Shown here: piece by piece, positions 34,910 to 47,900 of the stretch | How positions within the stretch are numbered: the stretch's first letter is position 1 | Layout of the letters: every line of letters starts with the position of its first letter | Origin: Capitella teleta | Taxonomy: Eukaryota; Annelida; Polychaeta; Capitellidae | Length of the DNA: 64,000 nucleotides | Assembly (NCBI GenBank): GCA_000328365.1 | Contig: KB296161.1 | Coordinates: 189,623-253,622 of the forward strand | Direction: 5' to 3' | The notes under the pieces: model-generated | What the model saw: the letters and a program-made list of their open reading frames with translations, nothing else | What the model was told of the DNA's origin: nothing | Databases searched by the model: none | Program-made: the position numbers and the translations under genes

Positions 34910-37900
34910 TCATTTATTCACCATAACAATAATGGTAATTAATGAGTTAACAGAAAAAAGAGGAGAGAGAAAAAATAACGAAAAAATAACAAAATAGAAA
35001 AATAGAAAGAAAAAAATAAAGAAAAATTGAAGACCAATTAATCAGGCATCAGACAAATGAAATTTAACATTATTAGAATTTCGTGAAAAGACATGAAAGA
35101 TGACGAATGAGATTTCATTTGCAGAAGTTCTATTAATAATTTAGAATAAACAAAAGTGGAGTGATCAATTTCAGAGAGCCAAGTATCAACTATTAACTTA
35201 CGTAATGTTTTAAAGTCATGTGAATTAATTTCAGAAATATTTTTATTGACATATTGAGATAAAGATTGGAGATTAGACGCAACTATTGAGGTGCTAGGGG
35301 TTTCATTCATGAGTGAACAACATGTAGAAACCAGACTCTTCTCACTCTTAATTAACTTGAGGTAAAAAGAAGAAAAACGTGATATTAATTCTGATCTAAC
35401 TTCAATAACATTTAACACGTGTGGTAGAAATTTTGATCTTGTTCTTGAATTAAGGCCTAAAAGTTTTCTCACCGCTTTCCTCCAGCAAATACAAAAATCT
35501 TCTAAACTATTTACATCGAGTTTCTGTTTTATACAGTCAGACCCCGTTAATCCGCCGTCATGTAATCCGCCCTTTTCGTAATCCGCCCTAAAATCTCAGG
35601 GACGAATCGTTTGTAATGTTAATTGTGTCATGTAATCCGTCTTTTTCGTTAATCCGACTCCGACCACGATTCTAGGGAACGAATCTACACTTTACCATTG
35701 TAAATAACACATGTAATCCGCCCCCCAAATAGCGTGTCGAGCACAGACATCAGCAAAGACACATCAATTGTCGGCGATTTCTTTGAAGTCGGGTCAGTTT
35801 AACAACAAATGGCGCCTCTCCGTTCGTTTAACGCTTAACAAGTTAATCCGATTAAATTAAATTAAATTAAAATTAAATTAAATTAAAGACTTAAGAGAAT
35901 TTTCGCCTACGATTGATTCGCTTTGTTTACAAAGCGAATCAATCGTAATTAATTCTCTTAAGTCTTTAATTTAATTGGTCGCTGGGTTAAGCGATGTTCA
36001 GGAGCGGAACGAACGAGAGGACGAAGTTGTGAGTGGAGATCAATCGAGTGGAGATGCGAGTGGATCTGAGCCTGTAGTGGAAGTCTTGGCGGGGGAAGCG
36101 AGGCAGCACGTGCGCGCATTAATGCTATATTTCGAGACATTCGAGGAGTCGGAGGCCGCGAAAAAAAAAAAAAAAAAAAAAAATAGAGATGAACTACACA
36201 GATTGGGCGCAATGGAACGGCTTATCACAAGCATCACTAATTTTTACAAAAAAAAAAAAAAATTATTTTATTGGCCTCATGTGATCGTTTGTGAGATCCT
36301 TTTTACCTCCAGCTTCAAACCTAATGGTATATGCTACTACGTTAATGCATTACATGGGCTTTTGGGGTTTTAGAATGACACACAATTTTCATCAATTTGT
36401 GGTCTGAAATGTAATCCGCCCTTTTCGTTAATCCGTCAGTTTTCTTGGGAACGGAAGAGGGCGGATTAACGGGATCTGACTGTACCATGTAAATGTTATC
36501 AGGTAATTATTATTATGCGCTGGAATGATTAATTAGGGTGTATATTTCGTGAATTTGGCGTTATCTCGGGCATTTTGGTTGATCTTTAAGGAACGGTAAC
36601 AAAGAGGAGTTTATTAACAACAGAAATAAAACTAAAGAACATGAGAGAAAGAACCAAAAATGTTAAGAAATTTTCACCTTTTTACATTCAGGTTACATTC
36701 AGGTTACATTCGGTTGATAAAAATTGAAGATTTTTCGCAATGACCTCAGGTCTCGCCTCTTTTCTTTTGTTCACAATGTTTAGTTTTTATTGTTTTTGTT
36801 GTTTTCGTGTCCTGCTGTGCCCTCCCTCTTTCTCTCTTGCTGTATCTCATCCTTACTCGTTGTGAATAAAATTCAGTTTGTTCACTCTCGATCCAGACCT
36901 AATTGGCATGCATCTGTTTTTCTGTGACAATTCCCATTTTAAATATATTTCCGAAATGACCAAAATATTCAGCGAGACAACTAATTCCACGGGGAACCTC
37001 TTTCTTGATTACCTGAAGCCACCGCGCTAGGCGTTCATTTGAGTCAATCGACAAACGAAATGAGAAACGAACGGAAATCGACATCCTTTACGATTTCAAA
37101 CCCACGCGATTCGGTTGCTATGCTCGTTGCTAAGGCGCCCTGACATAAAAGATATTAATTTCATGTTTGCTTTGACTCGCGAGTACTTGAAATTGAACTA
37201 CATGTAATGTTAGAATCGCATAATTATTGCTTTAGATTTTCAAAGGCTTTTCATACCCTTCAACGCAATAGCTGTGCGTAATGCCCAATTACCCAAAAAA
37301 TGAAATTGATTTTTTTTTTACATGGTCTTCACCACAGATCAGAGGACATCCAAGCCTGTTCTTTGGGGTTCTCTCAAACGCCTCCAATCCGAGACAAGAA
37401 GAAAATCGACTTCAGCGCTCTCGGAGGATACATCGGCAGTGGGCGCAACCGCGTGCGCAACCCAATCTCATTTCCCTTTGATGTCTGGCCGGTCAGTATG
37501 TTAAAACTATAAGAGGAGAATAAATAATACGCGTCGCCCAAATCATGAATTCTTAATTTATTAGCACGTGCAATTATGACCTGTTGGGGAAGAAGAAAAC
37601 GAAACGATAAAACAGGAGGGGGAGAATCAGAAAAAAAAGGGGGGGGGGGTGTGGTTGTATGACCTCATGCATCACTCGAGAAGGGCTTGCGAGTGTTTTT
37701 ATACTCTGTAATGGCTCACGATTACCATAATTTAATTACCATAATTACGCTCATCGTTATCGTTATAATTAAATTAATGATGTAAAACAGTGAGAGGTTG
37801 GGGTTTTAAATTTTTAATAAATTTAAGAATTTAAGAATTTGTATTATTGTATTTATCATTATAACTTGCGGTGCTATGTTAATTTTGCTCTTAAAAATCT

Positions 37901-38964
37901 GGGTTTTGCCTTACAAGGCACGTGGTTCATAATACGATCTTGACCTCGTTAAGTTAGCGACCCAGATCAGCTGCAGACAGAAAGCGGACTTTGACCTCGT
38001 GTGTGATTGTTTCAAACCTACAATGTACGATGTCATGTCTCTGAATTAGGGAGGGGCACCAAATAGCACAGTGGGTTAAACCGCTGTCTGCAATCCTATG
38101 CCGACCCTGGGGGTCGAGGTCCCGGTTTCGAGACCCGATCAGGCCACGGGCGTTATGATTGTGAATTATAATTGTAATTCGTTATAATTGTAATTCTTCG
38201 GTGACTCAGCAGTGCTGCCCAACTGCGTAACAAGGCCGGGCGCTGTGTACTACTGTCTATGGTGGTATGCAGGATAAAGAACCCTTGGGATTTATCGATA
38301 AGGGTAGGGGGAAACCCCGGTCCCGGGCCTTCTGTTCTGGCGCCCGTATCACCCGAATGGGTTGGGTGGAGCCGTAAAACCCCATCACTCACTCACTCTC
38401 TGAATGACATTATAAAGCAACAAGTTGTTCCAGGCGTTCGGCCGTGATTAGGCCCCGATTTAGAGCTTTATATTTTCTCCGAAGCATTTTTGGTGCGCGG
38501 CTGCTTGACATAACACCCACGTGTGTATACGTTCGGACAATCGACTACATCAGGAACCAGAGGGTCCCGTCTTCTATCTGATAATATATGTATCATGTTC
38601 CACATTTTTACTGATAAAGTACGACTGCTGTGATTCTCTCCATATTCAGAGCGATGGAGTTAAACTGAAATTTCGAGTCTACGATCACGACGGAGATAAA
38701 GACGACTTGGTCGATTACTTCAGCGTCTATTTCGACAAAACTTCATCATCGCCAATTGAACTGAAGACGCTACAGCGTAAAACGACGTGCGCACCTTGGT
38801 GTCAGTATAAACAGATGCAGTCAATGCCGCTGTTTGCAGGTTAAAGATAGCCGTGTGGATGGTCTGCGATCGGAATTGGTTCGGTGAGGACTGCAGCACA
38901 TACTGTGAATCAAGCGACACGTACACTTGCAATCCTGAATCTGGAACATTCGAGTGCAAAGACG
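31629..38964 (+). CDS. N-terminal module: signal peptide, MNNL, C2-like, DSL (5 exons)
   Basis: Exons are 31629-31691, 32144-32301, 37338-37491, 38650-38798, 38840-38964, with phases 0, 2, 0, 2, 1. Exon 1 is a signal peptide ([20 protein letters not shown]). Exons 2-3 are MNNL-like ([30 protein letters not shown], then SQTPPIRD and [11 protein letters not shown]). Exon 4 is the C2-like strand region ([20 protein letters not shown]). Exon 5 is the DSL domain: [17 protein letters not shown], then [10 protein letters not shown] and, with the next exon, KDGWEGDDC, giving all six DSL cysteines. The 5-kb intron after exon 2 joins in phase straight across several insertions. Confidence 0.87.
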
Positions 38965-41900
38965 GTCAGCTTCAAGCAACAGCGTATATGCATATTCAAT
39001 GGGCGTATAACATGTTATAGGTTGGGAGGGCGATGACTGCTCGGCCAATACAGACGAGTGCAGCAGTAATCCGTGTGATAACGATGGAACTTGTCAAGAT
39101 GGAGTCAATGGCTTCGTCTGTAGCTGTCCTCTCGGCTGCAGTGGTTAGTAACCGTAGCTAAGGAATGGACATCTATGAGATAATATCTATGATTATCCAG
39201 GGTTATTCTGTGAATTCAACTATGATGACTGCATTGAAAACCCATGTCAGAATGGCGGAACATGTATCGATGGTTACGNNNNNNNNNNNNNNNNNNNNNN
39301 NNNNNNNNNNNNNNNNNNNNNNNNNNNNGCAGATGTCCAAGAGGTATCTCTGGTAAGTCGTAATGGACAGACGAAATGAACACTGAGTATACGCATATAG
39401 ATATCACTGACCCGGTGCCTTTATTCCAGGTCCAAACTGCGAGTTCAATTACGATGAGTGCACGAGCCAACCGTGTCAGAATGGGGGACGCTGCATGGAT
39501 TATGTTGGTCGTTACGTGTGTGCCTGCACGCACGGGTGGCGGGGTAAGCAATCCGTGAATCATACAAAATTAATTTATTGTGATAATATACGTCAACAAA
39601 AAGTTAAAACTTCCATTTAAATATCTTATTGTATCTATGGACCGTTCTTTTCACCAATGGGTACTGGCAGCTATACGTTAGGGCAGATGTGCAGATTATG
39701 ACTTAATTTTAAATTATGCTAAAATGAGATATTTTTCTTCGTTCAGTCGTTCACATGTATAATCATTTGCAGGAACCAACTGTGAAATCAACATAAATGA
39801 ATGCACCAGCGCCCCCTGTCAGAACAACGGAACGTGCATCGATGACGCCGGTGGCTTCACTTGTGTCTGTCAGAATGGCGTCGCGGGTGAGATGGACAAA
39901 TCAAGCGTTGTCATATATGAATTGACGTTCTTTGCAGGTGACAATTGTCAGTTCAATACGGACGAATGCGCCAGCCAGCCATGCGAACACGACTCTGAAT
40001 GCGAAGACAAGTACGGCTTCTATTTCTGTCATTGCAGTGAAGGATGGGAAGGTCAGTAAATGCACATGAAATTGATACAACAGATTGTGTTATGCTATAC
40101 ATAAAAAATAACCTTTGACTACAATATAATAATAGATACTTATGTTGTTCAGATCCAATATTCTTACATTCAGGCACATATGCTAACTATACAGTTTAAA
40201 ATTGGGAGTACTTGTGTTCATTTTATGTTTAATTTCATCAGGGGAAGAATGCCAGTTCAATGTCGACGAATGCGCCAGTAACCCTTGCCAGAATGACGGA
40301 ACTTGTGTGGATGACCTGGCCGGCTATGATTGTGGATGTCAGCCTGGTGTGCATGGTATAACTGCAGCTATATTAATAGGTCAATTTCATCAAATACCAA
40401 TTGATTGCGTCTCTCAGGAGCTCAATGCGAAGTGAACGAAGACGATTGCATCACCGATCCCTGTGAAAACGACGCCCAATGCATTGATGGATATTCCTCA
40501 TACGAGTGTCAATGTCAACCAGGATTCACAGGTATTCATCGTATCTCACGCAGAGATCATAGTTGATTACTATAACGTTATAATTCCAGGAATCAATTGC
40601 GAAACTGATATGGATGAATGTGCCAGTTCTCCTTGTCAAAACGACGGTCTGTGTGTAGATTCGGTCAACGGATTCATCTGCAAATGCCCCAAAGGAGTCA
40701 CAGGTAGAATGGTGCAAATTTTCGATTCCAAAGTAAGGCACCCCCCCCCCCCCCCACCCGTGTATCCAAAGTCCAAAGGACACTCACATCGACTGACAGA
40801 TTTTGAATACCCTAACAGCGGCCCTTTTTAATTTGCATGATTTAGTATTTATATATGAGAGAGGACCCGAAGTAATGAGCCTCGAGGGGAAGATGTTGTG
40901 CGATTCTCACGTGCTTTCGAAACTTATATTGGTTGCCTAGCAACCAATAGAAGTTTCGCATAAACTTATCATAATGATTCAGCGCTTTTTTGTCGGTTTG
41001 GTAGGGTCTCGCACAGACCTACCTACACTCATTCTCAGGTTCTTTGAGAAAAATGAAGCCGATCCAGTTTTGTTCAGCTATAAATTTCTTTGTGCGGAGT
41101 TGCAAAAACTGCAAGGAAATCATCCAAATTATGAGAAAAGTTTATAAATGATATACCCCATCTGATGCAATGACCAAATGATGATTGGTGGCCATATAAC
41201 CAGGAAGAGAGAATATTGAAGATGGCCTCCATGTTGGACGGTCTGTGACAGTCAAGACCTCTACCCAAATCAGTGAAACTCGAGTGATTGATCTTATAAA
41301 ACAGACCAATCTCGCTAATTGAATTGTGTGATCTGACTGGGCTATCAACAAGCACTGTATTGTGCAGCGAATTATTTGTGATGATCTGGAAATTCAAACG
41401 TTATCAGCTCGGTTGTTTCCAAAAGGGTTGACAAAATCTCAAAAGATTGCTGGAGTCAACGAGTCTGACCAAATTCTGACCCGCGGCAGACTGGGACGTC
41501 GCGACCCTTATGGAAGACTAATTATATGCAACGAGACATCAATTTTCCACTTTGACTCTGAAAGCAAGCGGGAGTCCATGGAGTGGCGCCATCATGGATC
41601 CCCACCCCCTCAAAACGTCAAGGTATCAAATACGACCAAGAAGTCATGAAGCAAGTTTTCAGGGATTTCAAAGGAATGATTCACATCGACTATTTGGAGA
41701 AAGGAACTACCACCATAGGTGAATACTATGCCAAGCTACTAAAAAAAAAAATACGTGCAGCGATCAAGGAGAAACGCCGCGGCTTGCGTGCAGGGGGGAG
41801 GGGGGTGGGGCAATGTGCCTTCGCACAACTGTCACATTGCTGTGGCCAGTAGGGGCACCGGATAGCGCAGTGGGTTAAACCGCTGACTACAATCCTATGC

Positions 41901-44900
41901 CGACCGTGGGGGTCGAGGTCCCGGGTTCGAGACCCGATCAGGCTACGGGCGTTATGATTGTGAATTACAATTGTAATTCTTCGGTGACTCTGCAGTGCTG
42001 CCCAACTGCGTAACAAGGCCGGGCGCTGTGTACTACTGTCTATGGTGGTATGCAGGATAAAAAACCCTTGGGATTTATCGATAAGAGTAGGGGGAAACCC
42101 CGGTCCCGGGCCTTCTGTTCTGGCGCCCGTATCACCCGAAAGGGTTGGGTGGAGCCGTAAAACCCCAATCACTCACTCGCTGTGGCCAGTGGCATGAAGT
42201 GCGGCTTCGAATTCTTTCTCATCTACTTCACTCTCCAGACTTGACCCCAGGAAACTACAAACCACTTGGAAAACTGAAATATACTAACAGAAGACGTCAT
42301 TTTGCAAGCAACAATCAACTCGTATGGGCTGCTGAGTCGTGTTTTCAGGGTCAGAACGAAGAGTTCTTCTGGCAAAGCATTGAAACATTGAAAAATTAAT
42401 GGGAGGAATATATTATACTTGAGGATGTCTATGTTTACTAATGAATAAACATAAGCTTCTATTACAATGCGAAATATCCGAGGCTCATTACTTCTGGGCC
42501 CTCTCTCGTACAAACGGTTATAGCACAGATAAAGCGGGCATGGTCTGCATACCTCCTCGTCTCGCTGTAGTATGTCAGCTACATACGGGTATGCATGTAT
42601 TCATATACCTGCTCATTGTTTTACCAGGCATCTTGTGTGAGCTGAACAACGATGAATGTGTAAGCAGCCCTTGTGAGAATGATGGCATCTGCGAGGATCA
42701 TTATGGACATTACAGCTGTTCCTGTCAGCACGGCTGGACTGGTAGGTGATAGCAATTTCTTTGCTTCGACAATCATTCTGTTCCTGCAGGTCTTCACTGC
42801 GAAGTGAATATCGATGAGTGCGAAAGTTCTCCCTGTCTGAACGAAGGGACCTGTGTCGATGTCATCAATGGATTCAGATGTCTCTGTCGGAAAGGAACAC
42901 AAGGTATACATTTAATTTCGTCACAATGAGCATTGGGAGAATGTAATGTCAAATTTCCAATGTTTGCAGGTGTCCATTGTGAGATTAACTTTAACGAGTG
43001 CCAAAGCAATCCATGTCAACATGGAGCTCAGTGCATCGATGGTTATGCATTCTATGAGTGCAAATGCACATCTGGATGGACAGGTTAAACCATACTCACA
43101 AGTTAAAATTGAAAATACCCCATTTCATTGCAGGCACCAATTGTGAAACCAACATCAATGAATGTGCTAGTTCACCATGCATGAACCATGGAACGTGTGT
43201 AGATGAGATTGATGGTTATATCTGTCAATGTCAGCCTGGTGCCGAAGGTACACTTTGTATAGGGAAATTGACAGGTTGTTGAGCTTTTTGATTAAAGGTG
43301 TCCACTGTGAAATTAATCTGAACGAGTGCAATAGCTCTCCATGTTTGAACGAGGGAGAATGCATTGATCAATTGGGAAAATACGCTTGTGAATGCGCGCC
43401 TGGATTTGAGGGTGAGTGCTGATTGGTTCAGTGAGTGCTGGATTTAGATCTTTTGATTCCAGGTGACCTTTGTGAAATAAACACCAATGAATGTGCCAGT
43501 TCACCCTGTAAACACGGGGGAACATGTGTGGATGAGATAGATGGTTTCACTTGTTTATGCCACCATGGAGTGCAAGGTAGGATTAAATACGCATGCATCG
43601 TGCATGGAATTGACACTTTGTATTCAGGGGTTTTGTGTCAGTTCAATTACGACGAATGCAGCAGTGAGCCTTGTGAGCACGGAGGAAGATGTCTGGATCA
43701 GTATGGCAGCTACCAGTGTGAATGCATACCTGGCTGGACAGGTAGAACATGAATCGAATAATAATTATTGATTTGTACTTTTGTCGCCTCCCAGGAGAAC
43801 GTTGTGAAACTGACATTTACGAATGCCAAAGCAATCCATGTGAGAACCAAGGGACTTGCGTGGATGACATCGACGGTTACACCTGCCTCTGCCAAGACGG
43901 AGTGACGGGTGTCAATTGCGAACACAATGCGAACGAATGCCTGAGCAAACCGTGCATCAACGGAGCTACTTGTGTGGATGGTTTTGCCCAATTCAGCTGT
44001 CAATGTCGTGAGGGATGGACGGGTTTGAGACCAAAAGGGAGAATGTGTTAAATCATTGTTGACTTTTATTCAGGCGTGCAATGTGAAATCAACATAAACG
44101 AATGTGCTAGCACACCATGTCAAAACGAAGGAAGCTGTGTGGATAGGCTCAATGGTTTTGAGTGTCGATGTCAGCGCGGGGTGTCCGGTAAACCTCAGCT
44201 CCATACTTCTTCTTAAGGGTGTACATGTATATTGTTTTAGGTCTCACGTGTGAGCTCAACGAGAATGAATGTCGGAGTAATCCTTGCTTCAACAATGGAT
44301 CTTGCGCTGATGGCTTTGGGCAGTATATCTGTCATTGCCAACCTGGATGGACAGGTAATCCGCTTGTGAGGGTTACTGTTTAAAGAGCACCTCTGTTTAT
44401 TTCGGAACTTATTTAGATCGATTCTATGGGCTTTTGTGAGTGACGAGAGACTATTTTTTGAAAAAATTGGTAAACTGTGAATCATGAATGATATTCAAGA
44501 CAAAGTATAATATACGAATTTCAGAAAAGCTTGAAACGAGATGAGTGCGAGATTTTTTCATGAGAATTGCTGAAATATCTGCTCACTCGACGGCTTCCAT
44601 TGTTAATAATAGGATAATTACTTTTGTCACGTCACCACAGTCTGAAATCGAACGCGAGAAGAAAGCGAGAATTTAAAAATTCGAGGTATCTGGGAATTAG
44701 CTCACAGCTAGCAAGCGTATTGTCTAAAAGTATGTCAGGCAAAAGGCGTATTTATCTTTGGGGGTGCATCCTTTATCACCTGTTATTAGCTAAAAGCAAT
44801 CACAGGCAGGGCTCGAAATAATACTCAACTACTCGCCAATTTTTACTCGCCAATGGCGAGTAAACATTCTCACTGGCGAGTAAAAATATCAAGAATGGTC

Positions 44901-47900
44901 GCAAGATGGCGAGTAAAAAGTTAGCTCTGAAAATAAAATGTAAAGGGCAGATTCTTTGGTCAACCCCAAGCAATAGATTTTTGCTCAATCCTCAGTTAAG
45001 AAACTTTAAACTGTGAACCCATGCAGGCGCCTAATATCATGCGTGCAAGTTTGAATTAGCTGACGTCATATCGATTGTCGACGCCAGATCAAACGAGTGG
45101 CGCCGCCGTTGTGTTACTGCATTCACATCTTTTCAAATTAAGTCGCGTCTTATTAGATATAGTATGTTATACTGGTAGTTAGTCTGAATACTATACTAAT
45201 GCAGTAGCAGTGGCTGATGATTTCATGAATCCATGATCCCCATAATCCCCGCTATATGGCAGTGCATTGTCACGTACGATCGACCTAAATTCAAATTGGT
45301 TGAGAAAGTGACATAGTATTATCGAGGCGGTTTATGCTATATTTTTCGTAAGAGTTTCTGGCGAGTAAGAATATATTTTGGCGAATAAAAATTCCCAGTT
45401 TATACTTGCCACGTGGCGAGTAAACTTTTTCTCTTATTTCGAGCTCTGATCACAGGTCCTCTTTAATGTCAACTCTTACAAACCAGGTTCCAATTGTGAA
45501 GTCAATGTCGACAACTGTGAGAGTTCTCCGTGTCAGAACAAGGGCTCTTGCATTGATGGAGTTAATTCGTTCACATGCCAATGTCTCGATGGCGTGACAG
45601 GTACTGTCCACTGCAATATTTGTGGTCAAATAAAGAATTGTTAACAATTAAGGTGTGCTGTGTGAGATCAACACTGATGAGTGTGCAAGTAACCCATGCC
45701 TAAATGGAGGAGGTTGTCAAGACAGATACGGATTATATGAGTGCACATGTGAGCCTGGCTGGGAAGGTAAACCAATGTGTATAATGAAACACCATAATGA
45801 AATTGACGATATCTCAGGTGTTAATTGTGAAATCAACATAAATGAATGTGAAAGTTGTCCGTGTGAAAATGACGGATCTTGTGTTGATGAAATTGATGGA
45901 TACACGTGCCAATGTCAACCTGGTGTCAAAGGTATTCCCGTCAATTTGTCAATTTCAACCAAATTGTTTCTTATATAAATGCTAGGTCACAATTGTGAAA
46001 TCAACATAAATGAGTGCAGCAGTCACCCCTGCATCCACGGAGGAACGTGTCTTGACAAATACGGCTTCTATGTATGTGTTTGTCCACCAGGATGGACAGG
46101 TGACCATCATTGTAACGTAAATGAACGAAATGGAATAATCTCCACGTTGTTGATGCAGGTGGTAATTGCGCTGAAGATATCGATGAATGTTCTTCACATC
46201 CGTGCCAAAACAACGGCACATGTATTGATGAAGTGAACCGTTTTACTTGTGTATGTCCGAGTGGAGTCATAGGTGATTAAAATGGGACCAGGGACAATAC
46301 ATAGTAGTAATATTTAATGCAATGGACAGGAATAATCTGCGAACACAATTTCGATGAATGCAGCAGTTTTCCATGTCAAAATGGGGCAGAGTGCACTGAT
46401 GGATATGGATTCTATCGGTGTTCATGTCAGGACGGTTGGACTGGTGAGATATTGCAATTAAATTGACGTAACCTTTAACCGTGGAATTTTGTCAGGGGTC
46501 AATTGCGAGACCAACATTAACGAATGCAGTAGCAGTCCATGTCAGCACGATGGAACATGTACAGATGAAATTGACGGATACACATGCCTCTGCAATGAAG
46601 GTGTAGAGGGTGAGGCTACAACACTCAAGTAAAAACAATTCCGCTGACTTCCGACTACATTTCAGGACTACATTGTGAGATGAACACCAATGAGTGTGCC
46701 AGTAATCCTTGCCAAAATGAAGGAGTCTGTCAGGATGGATATGGACGTTATACGTGCTTCTGTCGTCCTGGCTGGACAGGTGAGGTGCAGAGGAGATGCT
46801 TGGTTCGTTTCATTTGATTTATAATTCAGGAACTGAGTGTGAAATCGACATCAAGGAATGTTCGTCAAATCCTTGTCTTCATGACGGAACCTGTATTGAT
46901 GGTGTCGACATGTACACATGTAAATGTCACGAGGGCGTCATTGGTAAATTTTATATATGTTTTGTCCATGTCATGTAACGTTTGTGTATCAGGTGCACGC
47001 TGTGAACTGAATCACAATGAATGCACCAGCAACCCCTGTCTGAACGGAGGGACTTGTCAAGATGAGTACGGACACTTCTCCTGCTTGTGTCCATCTGGTT
47101 TCACAGGTTAGATGCGTACTTTTTGGTCCATTTCATCGCTTGATATCAATACATTAGATATTGTTTCATGTGTTAATTCGGCTCCACGTACATAAATATA
47201 CCCTTGGTGTCCATAAAATCACAGGTGAACATTGTGAAAGTGAAATTGACGAATGCGCCAGCCAACCATGTCAGCATGAAGGAAGTTGCATTGACGAAAT
47301 CAACGGCTTCAGATGTTTCTGCCAAAGTGGCGTTTCTGGTAGAGATAGATGGGTAGATTAAAAGTATGAATCAAATTGGTTTTGCAGGACATAGCTGTGA
47401 ATTCAATTTCAACGAGTGCAGCAGTCTTCCATGTCATCATGGTGCGACATGTGAGGATGGATATGCAGAATATTTGTGCAATTGCGCTCCTGGATGGACA
47501 GGTATTCCGATCAAACTGAGAATTTGCGCGACATGTTTGTTACCTTTTGGTGTTTACAGGTCTACAATGCGATGTCAACATTGATGAATGCTCCAGCACA
47601 CCTTGTATGAATGATGGAACGTGTGTGGATGGTATTGACGGCTTCACTTGCCAATGTCATAAGGGAGTTGATGGTAAGGCATAGGGGTTGAAAAATTTTA
47701 TGATAATTTAGTATTTATTTTAATCATCAGGCGATCTCTGTGAGAACAACCTCAATGAATGCAAGAGTAATCCTTGCATCAATGGTGGTGATTGCCATGA
47801 TGGGTATGGAGAGTATTTCTGTCGATGTCAGCCGGGATGGACAGGTCAGTCCAGATATATTGAGATCAATAATTAAAATTTCTGAATTATTGATCAAAAC

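Larger units (their letters stand above)
32302..37337 (+). other. 5-kb intron 2 of the DSL/EGF gene, rich in insertions
   Basis: It contains a LINE 3' end and a Tigger copy (listed separately), a run of about 32 A at 33361-33393 directly after a GC-rich block (33250-33360), and the repeat segment at 37012-37068. A short inverted repeat (GATCAATCTGGTTGATC) lies near 33897-33914. Confidence 0.5.

Noticed and set aside
35038-35472. Independent host gene of 144 codons on the minus strand
   Set aside because: Its sequence fits the region after the reverse transcriptase of a CR1/L2-type LINE and it ends in a (TTA)n tail.
38047-38160. tRNA gene
   Set aside because: It has A and B boxes but no cloverleaf, and is the head of a retroposed SINE with a target duplication.
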